Shown piece by piece: positions 1-4,454 of a stretch of DNA of 6,677 bases. How positions within the stretch are numbered: position 1 is the first letter of the stretch; each line of letters opens with the position of its first letter. Below the pieces are notes generated by a model. That model worked only from the letters and a program-made list of their open reading frames with translations. It did no database searches and was not told where the DNA came from. The stretch covers positions 1 through 6,677 of the forward strand of contig JAOZRH010000112.1 in assembly GCA_029931905.1 (NCBI GenBank), written 5' to 3'. The DNA is from Fidelibacterota bacterium (lineage in GTDB: Bacteria > Fidelibacterota > Fidelibacteria > Fidelibacterales > Fidelibacteraceae). Both the position numbers and the translations under genes were made by a program.

Positions 1-2949
1 ATCTCTATTATAATCATCTGATTGTCCATTACTTAATTTAGTAATAATATTTTCTTGTGGTTTAGGCAATAAATTAATCATTTCATTCATTTGATTATAA
101 TTTGTTTCACTAAACCCAAAAAGAATATCTTTTATTTCAATAGTTTCAGATTTTAATTCTAATATATTTTCATTTATTGGAATCAATGCTTTAGATATTA
201 CTTCAGTTTGTCGCGTTTCAACTTGTTCTTGTTTATTTTTTTGTTTCTTTTGTTCATCTAATAATTTTTGTCTTTCATCATCTTTTAATTTTTGTTTTTC
301 TTTTAATAAATCTTTTTGTTGTTTTTGAAGTTCATATATATTTGATTCTTCATCAATTTCAATATCACTTAATTTATTTTCTTCTCGTTGATCTATTTTA
401 TTCTGTCTATATTTATCAAGTTTACTTTTTCCATATTTATATGTACCGTAACCAAGACCACCAACAGCAAGTGCAGGAGCTAAAGCACCCATCCCACCAA
501 GTGCAAGACTTCCTAAACCACCACCACCTAAAGCCATACCAGCTCCAGCAGCACCAGTTGTTGCAGAACCTAACATTGCAAGTATTGATGGTAATGCAGT
601 CATTCCAACTTTGCCTGCTATAGCAGTACCAACAACTCTTTTTGCAATCGATTTTTTATTAATCCTAACTTCTTTTATAGAATCGCGATACCCATCAATT
701 TCCTCACCTTCTTGAAATCCACGATCTTTATAATAGGCATCTTGTAATTTTTTATCCCGTCCAATTGACCTTTTAAGTCCTGTACCAATTCCACCTATAG
801 CAGCCGCTCCTCCAAGTAAACCAAGAGGAATTGCTCCAGCTCCACCAGTTAATAAAGCAGCTAACATACCAATTCCACCAAGACCTACAGCACTACTACT
901 TGCAAGATTTTTAAGTGACCTTTTTGGTGAAAATTCTTGTTGTCGTAATTCCTCTAATGATTGTTCTTCAGAATAACCTTTTCGAGCCATAGCTGAATCT
1001 GGTGTACGACGAGCAATTTGGGCATGACCAATTGAATCTGTAATATTTTTTCCAGCATATTCCATTCCTAAAGTTTTTCGAATACTATCAAACGTACTAC
1101 CAGCTATATTCATACGATCATTAGTATCATCACCAATACCAAATGTCTTCATTAACATATCAGGAATAGAATTACGAAAATCTTTACGATAATAATTTAA
1201 AATTTGTTCTTGTTCATGTTCATCGGATTTCTGACGTTGTTCCTGAGTTACATATTTTGCTTCTAACTCATCCCAAACCATTCGTTGAGTTTTATCTTCA
1301 GATTTTGTATGAAGTTGTCCACTATAAGCTTGATAATGTAAATTAGATACATCATAAATATTCTGAAGCATATCTAATTTCTGTTGACTAAGCTGTGTTA
1401 ACTCAGCAATTGAAACAGGTAACCCATGAGCAATAAATTCAGTTGATTGTTCAATTGATGATTTATGTAATCCAAGTTCTTTTAAAACTTGTTCTCTATT
1501 TTCACTAAATTTACCTGCTTTACCAAGAGTTAAACTTTCAACCTTTTCAACAGTTGATCTAGTTATATCTTTTAATATTCCCCATGATTTGCGTGGCAAT
1601 TTAATTATATTACTAATTGCATCAAGACCAGGTATACTAAAATTATCTAATGAATTTTTAAATTTTTCAAATAATGTAAAATCAGAACTTTCTAATGGTT
1701 TACCAGCATACATTGCACTATCAGAAACACCCATTCCAACTTTTCGCATTGCAATTAATTCAGATGCTTGTAATCTACCAATATCAAAACTACCTGATAA
1801 TATTGCAAGCATTTTAGTTTCATAACTCGGTGCAGATTGAATTAATTGTGTTGAAGGAGTATTAAGAAGTCTTTGTTGTTCGACATTAATTCCGAACTTC
1901 ATAGCTTCTTTTTTATTCATTTCATCAATTTCTTTATATCCATACTGTTCAGCTAATTCATTCTGTACCTTTTTTGGATTCCAGTCACCACCAAAAATTG
2001 CACTTGTAATTTGTTCAAATGGATTATATTTTGCAAGTGTTTTAGTAAGCCCACCTTCGAGAAAATCTAATGTTCGATCAAATAAACCCAAATTATCATC
2101 ACCTGATATAGTTTTATTATAACCAGGTACCATTAAATCATCAGCTTTTTCTTTACGTTGTAAATCCATTTCTGAATAAATAGCTGAAAGTGGACCAACT
2201 CGATCTGCAATAATACCAAGATATTGTAATTTTAACATATCAACTGGTTGTAATTCACCATTTGCAAGTAAACGATTTACATGACCTTGGAATTGTGTCG
2301 AAACATTATATTGTTGAACTATTTGTTCTTCACTTGTTTTTTTTGGACGAAGCTTAATTTTAGCTTTACCTTTCATAAATGAAGCAGCCATCTGAGCAGC
2401 TATAATACCACCAAGAATAGGAAGTGAACCTCCACTAACCATTGATGTTAAACCACTCATATTCCCTTTACCTAACCCCATTGCCATTGTTCCCATCATA
2501 GGAAGAGCAGCAAGTGTACCAGCTTGTGAATATATACCTGATATTCGACCTGCTTTACCAGCAGCACCTAACTGTGGAGCTAATTCACGATCTTCTTGAA
2601 TTCGTTGTCTACGTCCAAGACCTTTTGATAAACTATACGCTCCACCAAAAATAGAAGATTCAGCAATTGCTTGACCAATAGGTGACGTTGCTGCTTTTTG
2701 AAGTATACCCAATTCTTCGCCTTTAGATAAAGCATCTTTAGCTCCACGTGATCCACTTTCTATAACACGATATCCACCACCAATACTCATAGCAGGCATT
2801 ATAAATCTTTTACTTTTTTCTTTAAATATTTCATTTTTTGATTTATAATATTCTGTATTATCTGAAGGATTTTGACGAATTTTCTCATCAAAATCTTTTT
2901 GATTCTGTCTAGCTTGTTCAGCATATAAGTTTTGATTTAATTGTGTCAT
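1..2949 (-). CDS. Large virion-associated protein, tape-measure or DNA-ejection type (partial, C terminus outside window)
   Basis: An uninterrupted minus-strand frame of 983 codons runs from an ATG at 2949 to the left edge with no stop, so the C terminus is missing. The start follows AGGT 6 nt upstream and begins MTQLNQNLYAEQ. Three Gly/Ala-rich hydrophobic stretches are visible at about residues 130-192, 687-725 and 772-841. They are separated by long hydrophilic, mostly helical stretches rich in Gln, Glu and Lys. Residues about 873-913 form a Lys/Gln/Glu-rich coiled coil, followed by a predicted helix (ISKALIPINENILELK). Large size, hydrophobic Gly/Ala segments, coiled coils and a place among late phage genes are typical of tape-measure proteins and of internal virion proteins that enter the host membrane during DNA ejection. 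I do not recognise a specific family and see no peptidase or transglycosylase motif. The gene is real; its role is inference. It lies just behind a terminator, so it is probably a separate unit or read by read-through. Confidence 0.9.
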   Translation of the reverse strand, partial: MTQLNQNLYAEQARQNQKDFDEKIRQNPSDNTEYYKSKNEIFKEKSKRFIMPAMSIGGGYRVIESGSRGAKDALSKGEELGILQKAATSPIGQAIAESSIFGGAYSLSKGLGRRQRIQEDRELAPQLGAAGKAGRISGIYSQAGTLAALPMMGTMAMGLGKGNMSGLTSMVSGGSLPILGGIIAAQMAASFMKGKAKIKLRPKKTSEEQIVQQYNVSTQFQGHVNRLLANGELQPVDMLKLQYLGIIADRVGPLSAIYSEMDLQRKEKADDLMVPGYNKTISGDDNLGLFDRTLDFLEGGLTKTLAKYNPFEQITSAIFGGDWNPKKVQNELAEQYGYKEIDEMNKKEAMKFGINVEQQRLLNTPSTQLIQSAPSYETKMLAILSGSFDIGRLQASELIAMRKVGMGVSDSAMYAGKPLESSDFTLFEKFKNSLDNFSIPGLDAISNIIKLPRKSWGILKDITRSTVEKVESLTLGKAGKFSENREQVLKELGLHKSSIEQSTEFIAHGLPVSIAELTQLSQQKLDMLQNIYDVSNLHYQAYSGQLHTKSEDKTQRMVWDELEAKYVTQEQRQKSDEHEQEQILNYYRKDFRNSIPDMLMKTFGIGDDTNDRMNIAGSTFDSIRKTLGMEYAGKNITDSIGHAQIARRTPDSAMARKGYSEEQSLEELRQQEFSPKRSLKNLASSSAVGLGGIGMLAALLTGGAGAIPLGLLGGAAAIGGIGTGLKRSIGRDKKLQDAYYKDRGFQEGEEIDGYRDSIKEVRINKKSIAKRVVGTAIAGKVGMTALPSILAMLGSATTGAAGAGMALGGGGLGSLALGGMGALAPALAVGGLGYGTYKYGKSKLDKYRQNKIDQREENKLSDIEIDEESNIYELQKQQKDLLKEKQKLKDDERQKLLDEQKKQKNKQEQVETRQTEVISKALIPINENILELKSETIEIKDILFGFSETNYNQMNEMINLLPKPQENIITKLSNGQSDDYNRD

Positions 2950-2960
2950 AAATTACCTCA

Positions 2961-2984
2961 TTTTTTATTTTTAAAAATAAAAAA
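2961..2984. repeat. A/T-only 24-nt perfect palindrome
   Basis: The 24 bases are a perfect inverted repeat of only A and T, with half-site TTTTTTATTTTT. It abuts the 26-bp terminator palindrome, sharing base 2984, and its T-rich half supplies the terminator's T-tract on the minus strand. The Shine-Dalgarno of the large downstream gene lies just beyond it (AGGT at 2959-2956). It could be a by-product of the T-tract, a second weak hairpin, or a binding site for an AT-specific protein; the sequence does not decide. Confidence 0.6.
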
Positions 2985-3009
2985 GTCTATTATATTAATA
3001 TAATAGACT
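2973..3009 (-). terminator. Rho-independent terminator after the nuclease cluster
   Basis: Positions 2984-3009 form a perfect 26-nt palindrome with 13-nt arms (AGTCTATTATATT and its complement). Read on the minus strand it begins 9 nt after the stop of the 76-aa gene and runs straight into TTTTTTATTTTT (2984-2973). A hairpin followed by a T-tract is the intrinsic-terminator pattern, and the T-tract lies on the correct side only for minus-strand transcription. The stem is AT-rich, with only G-C pairs near its base, so it may be a weak or leaky terminator that lets some transcription continue into the large gene starting at 2949. Confidence 0.75.
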
Positions 3010-3018
3010 GTATAATTC

Positions 3019-3249
3019 TTACTTGAATAATGATTTCCAAAAAGTTATATTTTCTGGAATATCTTCTGGATTACGTTTAGCTCTATTAATAGCTTCTCTA
3101 ATTTGATTTTGAGTAAATAAAGCTGTTTGTTTTTCACTATTTTGATCAATAATAATAACTGGAAAATATTTATCTGTTGAGCCAAATATTCTTTCTTTAT
3201 TTTTAACTTCTTCTTTTAAGAAAATTTGACTCTTAACATTATAAGACAT
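3019..3249 (-). CDS. Hypothetical 76-aa phage protein
   Basis: This is a small soluble protein of unknown function. The ATG at 3249 has a good Shine-Dalgarno (GGAG, 7 nt upstream) and overlaps the last 11 nt of the nuclease gene, so the two are probably translationally coupled. The N-terminal third is Lys/Glu-rich, a hydrophobic beta-like strand (FPVIIID) follows at residues 29-35, and a helix with the wording LFTQNQIREAINRAKRNPED ends before a C-terminal FWKSLFK. That helix reads like a conserved phage small-protein motif (several A, R and NPED residues) but I cannot name the family. It has no signal peptide and no membrane segment. It is the last gene of the cluster and stops 9 nt before the terminator hairpin. 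Its coupling to the nuclease suggests a related or accessory job, which is inference only. Confidence 0.85.
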   Translation of the reverse strand: MSYNVKSQIFLKEEVKNKERIFGSTDKYFPVIIIDQNSEKQTALFTQNQIREAINRAKRNPEDIPENITFWKSLFK

Positions 3250-3598
3250 ACTTTTTCTCCATCTTTAACTCTATCATTTCATTAATAATATCACGTTCAT
3301 TAATTATAATACGTGCTAAAATTCTCTTATATTTACCAAATTTCTTTTTGAATGTTTGTATAACTATTTGATTATTATTTTCTTCTATTTGTTTTCTTAA
3401 ATATTCTTTACATTTAATTCCAGCTAATTTTTCTTTTTCTGATTTAGGGCGCCATGTTTCTGGAGCATCAAAATCTAATAGTCGTATTTTATCCCGATAT
3501 AATATACCAAATCCTAAATCAATTTTAACTTCAATTGTGTCTCCATCAATAACACGTAAAACTTCAGCATTATATTCACGATAATTATATTTTAACAT
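3239..3598 (-). CDS. Staphylococcal nuclease-like (SNase/thermonuclease) domain protein
   Basis: The 119-aa product is a single SNase (OB-fold) domain, predicted to hydrolyse DNA and possibly RNA phosphodiester bonds with Ca2+. All the active-site positions of staphylococcal nuclease can be matched: IDGDT at residues 17-21 (Asp20 for Asp21), IRLLDFDAPE at 38-47 (Arg39 for Arg35, Asp44 for Asp40, Glu47 for Glu43), and KYKRILARI at 89-97 (Arg92 for Arg87). It lacks a signal peptide, unlike secreted thermonucleases, so it should act in the cytoplasm. I chose the ATG at 3598 because AAGG lies 5 nt upstream; the GTG at 3604 would sit inside that ribosome site. It overlaps the upstream 40-aa ORF by 14 nt and the downstream 76-aa ORF by 11 nt. 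Possible roles are host-DNA breakdown, attack on competing DNA, or trimming of packaged or replicating DNA. The fold is confident, the role is not. Confidence 0.93.
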   Translation of the reverse strand: MLKYNYREYNAEVLRVIDGDTIEVKIDLGFGILYRDKIRLLDFDAPETWRPKSEKEKLAGIKCKEYLRKQIEENNNQIVIQTFKKKFGKYKRILARIIINERDIINEMIELKMEKKYVL

Positions 3599-3707
3599 AT
3601 TCACCTTTTTTTATAATTTTATCACTTTTTCGTCGTATTTTTTTTCTTCTTTCAGGAAAAAAAGCTGTATATGTAAATTGACGTCTATCTTTTCCACGTT
3701 GAATCAT
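3585..3707 (-). CDS. Small basic ORF, 40 aa, leading the nuclease cluster
   Basis: ATG at 3707 to TAA at 3585 encodes 40 residues beginning MIQRGKDRRQFTYTAFFPER, with a very basic remainder (about 15 Lys or Arg in all). Its ribosome site is modest (TGGAAA about 6-11 nt upstream). It overlaps the start of the nuclease gene by 14 nt, and the nuclease Shine-Dalgarno lies inside it, which supports it being translated and coupled. Its first codon lies about 50 nt after a candidate late promoter, so it would be the first gene of that transcript. The high charge could mean nucleic-acid binding, but A-rich DNA alone biases toward Lys, so that is weak. No family is recognised. Confidence 0.6.
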   Translation of the reverse strand: MIQRGKDRRQFTYTAFFPERRKKIRRKSDKIIKKGEYVKI

Positions 3708-3754
3708 AAAAATTTTCCAAATCAATTATAATATTAATAAAGATAACAATTACA

Positions 3755-3762
3755 TATTTATA
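3755..3762 (-). promoter_or_regulatory. Candidate T4-type late promoter (TATAAATA)
   Basis: On the minus strand the 74-nt gap between the 57-aa and 40-aa ORFs contains an exact TATAAATA, the -10 element of T4 late promoters, which work with the phage sigma factor gp55 and need no -35 box. It lies about 48 nt upstream of the 40-aa ORF and could drive the 40-aa, nuclease and 76-aa genes. The gap also contains TATAAT (3730-3725), so a host-type promoter is an alternative, although no good -35 is visible. In DNA this AT-rich an 8-base match can occur by chance; the same word occurs inside the large gene at 434-441. Confidence 0.35.
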
Positions 3763-3766
3763 TATG

Positions 3767-3780
3767 AATTATTTAGTGAA
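3767..3780 (-). repeat. Intergenic 14-nt element TTCACTAAATAATT, copy 1
   Basis: This element starts one base after the stop of the 57-aa ORF and ends 4 nt before the candidate TATAAATA promoter. It matches 13 of 14 bases with a copy at 4406-4419, in the only other sizeable gap upstream of a small gene in this region. The match could be a shared regulatory site, or chance in AT-rich DNA. Confidence 0.3.
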
Positions 3781-3781
3781 T

Positions 3782-3955
3782 TTATTTAAAGTAATCTTCA
3801 GCGTCAATCATTTTTTTTGCTTCCTCAATATCTTCTAATGTAACTTCACTTCGATTATTTAAATTATTAATTATTCTTGCAGCTGCAGGTAAACCATGTG
3901 TAAATAATGCATCGACACTAGCTAACATTATTTGTACTTTAATTTTTTCATCCAT
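3782..3955 (-). CDS. Hypothetical 57-aa acidic helical protein
   Basis: ATG at 3955 to TAA at 3782 encodes 57 residues, starting MDEKIKVQIMLASVDALFTH and ending EDYFK. A strong ribosome site (AGGAGA, about 8 nt before the ATG) lies inside the end of the lipoprotein gene, and the two frames overlap by 8 nt, so translation is probably coupled. The product looks like two or three short helices with an acidic C-terminal half (TLEDIEEAKKMIDAED). It has no signal peptide, membrane segment or cysteine. I do not recognise the family. Coupling to the lipoprotein suggests that they are made together, perhaps in similar amounts. Confidence 0.8.
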   Translation of the reverse strand: MDEKIKVQIMLASVDALFTHGLPAAARIINNLNNRSEVTLEDIEEAKKMIDAEDYFK

Positions 3956-4373
3956 TAGTATTGTCTCCTGTTGCTTCTTTGATTAAATACGGTATAATTA
4001 AATTACTAAATTTAGTATATATTTCATTATATAATTGTAAGTTTGTATTTAATATATTTAATGATTTATCATTTTTTGTTTTAATATAAACTTCAAGACA
4101 TTCAAATGAAACTGTAATAATTTCTTTTAATTCATTTCCAATTTTAATTACTTCTTTCTTATTATCTTCACTTACTAAACCTTTCTTATAAAAATCCCCC
4201 ACAATACTTAGTCCAGTATGTCTAAATTCTTTAGCTGTTTGAAGTGTTTTAAATATTGTAAGAGCATTGTCCTCAGGTGTTGAAGGTTTTGCTCCTAAAC
4301 AACCAGATATTGAAAATAGTATAATAATTAAAATAAATAAACTTTGATTTCGTGTTGTAATACTTTTATACAT
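3948..4373 (-). CDS. Phage-encoded lipoprotein (lipobox), unknown role
   Basis: The 141-aa product has a classic lipoprotein signal: basic n-region (K3, R8), hydrophobic core SLFILIIILF at residues 11-20, then ISGC with Cys25 as the lipidated residue. The residue after Cys is Leu, so there is no Asp +2 inner-membrane retention signal; in a Gram-negative host it would tend to go to the outer membrane. The mature part (about 117 aa) looks all-helical, with AKEFRHTGLSIVGDFYKKG and a middle segment rich in Lys/Glu. I start it at ATG 4373 because AGGAGA lies 4 nt upstream; a TTG further out at 4400 has no such site. It follows TerL and overlaps the 57-aa ORF. Phage lipoproteins are often superinfection-exclusion factors (such as T5 Llp) or outer-membrane spanins. 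This one is larger than a typical o-spanin and has no i-spanin partner here, so exclusion or another envelope role is a guess. Confidence 0.88.
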   Translation of the reverse strand: MYKSITTRNQSLFILIIILFSISGCLGAKPSTPEDNALTIFKTLQTAKEFRHTGLSIVGDFYKKGLVSEDNKKEVIKIGNELKEIITVSFECLEVYIKTKNDKSLNILNTNLQLYNEIYTKFSNLIIPYLIKEATGDNTNG

Positions 4374-4377
4374 TATA

Positions 4378-4383
4378 TCTCCT
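4378..4383 (-). promoter_or_regulatory. Ribosome binding site that fixes the lipoprotein start
   Basis: The minus strand reads AGGAGA, then TATA, then ATG at 4373. This near-perfect Shine-Dalgarno excludes the longer frame opening at the TTG at 4400 and places the signal peptide's basic residues directly at the N terminus, as expected for a lipoprotein. Confidence 0.8.
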
Positions 4384-4405
4384 ATAAATATTAACGGCAA
4401 GATTC

Positions 4406-4419
4406 AATTAATTAGTGAA
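4406..4419 (-). repeat. Intergenic 14-nt element TTCACTAATTAATT, copy 2
   Basis: This element lies 3 nt after the GC-rich hairpin and 32 nt before the lipoprotein ATG. It differs at one base from the copy at 3767-3780. No TATAAATA follows it on the minus strand here, so the two copies do not share an evident promoter. Confidence 0.3.
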
Positions 4420-4422
4420 CTA

Positions 4423-4441
4423 CCTAGCGCAGAGCGCCAGG
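4423..4441 (-). terminator. GC-rich hairpin after TerL (terminator-like or RNA-processing/stabilising stem)
   Basis: The minus-strand RNA can form an 8-bp stem, CCUGGCGC with GCGCUAGG, closed by a UCU loop. It starts 13 nt after the TerL stop. The only non-Watson-Crick pair is G-U on the minus strand, whereas on the plus strand the same position is an A-C mismatch, which fits selection on minus-strand RNA. With 14 of 19 bases G or C it stands out sharply in this AT-rich DNA. No T-tract follows, so it is not a textbook intrinsic terminator. It may stabilise the terL transcript's 3' end, be a processing site, or attenuate transcription into the lipoprotein gene. Confidence 0.55.
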
Positions 4442-4454
4442 ATTTCTACATTGA

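Noticed and set aside
434..441. Second TATAAATA on the minus strand
   Set aside because: It lies within codons for Thr-Tyr-Lys-Tyr of the large gene with no gene start downstream nearby, so it is treated as chance; it also warns that the word is not rare here.
342..623. Plus-strand open frame of 93 codons
   Set aside because: It lies antisense inside the large minus-strand gene, has a low-complexity His/Gln/Leu composition that mirrors the Gly/Ala codons opposite, and lacks a ribosome site.
1589..1825. Plus-strand open frame of 78 codons
   Set aside because: It is antisense to the continuous large minus-strand gene, with no Shine-Dalgarno and no supporting context.
2984..3009. Promoter for the large gene inside the terminator palindrome (contains TATAAT on both strands)
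   Set aside because: The hexamer follows from the palindrome's A/T composition, there is no recognisable -35 at the right spacing, and the T4-late word TATAAATA is absent.
3602..3604. GTG at 3604 as the nuclease start
   Set aside because: The codon forms part of the AAGGTGA ribosome site that fits the ATG at 3598 with 5 nt spacing from AAGG.
4383..4390. TATAAATA on the plus strand
   Set aside because: No plus-strand gene follows; the bases form part of the lipoprotein ribosome-site region on the other strand.
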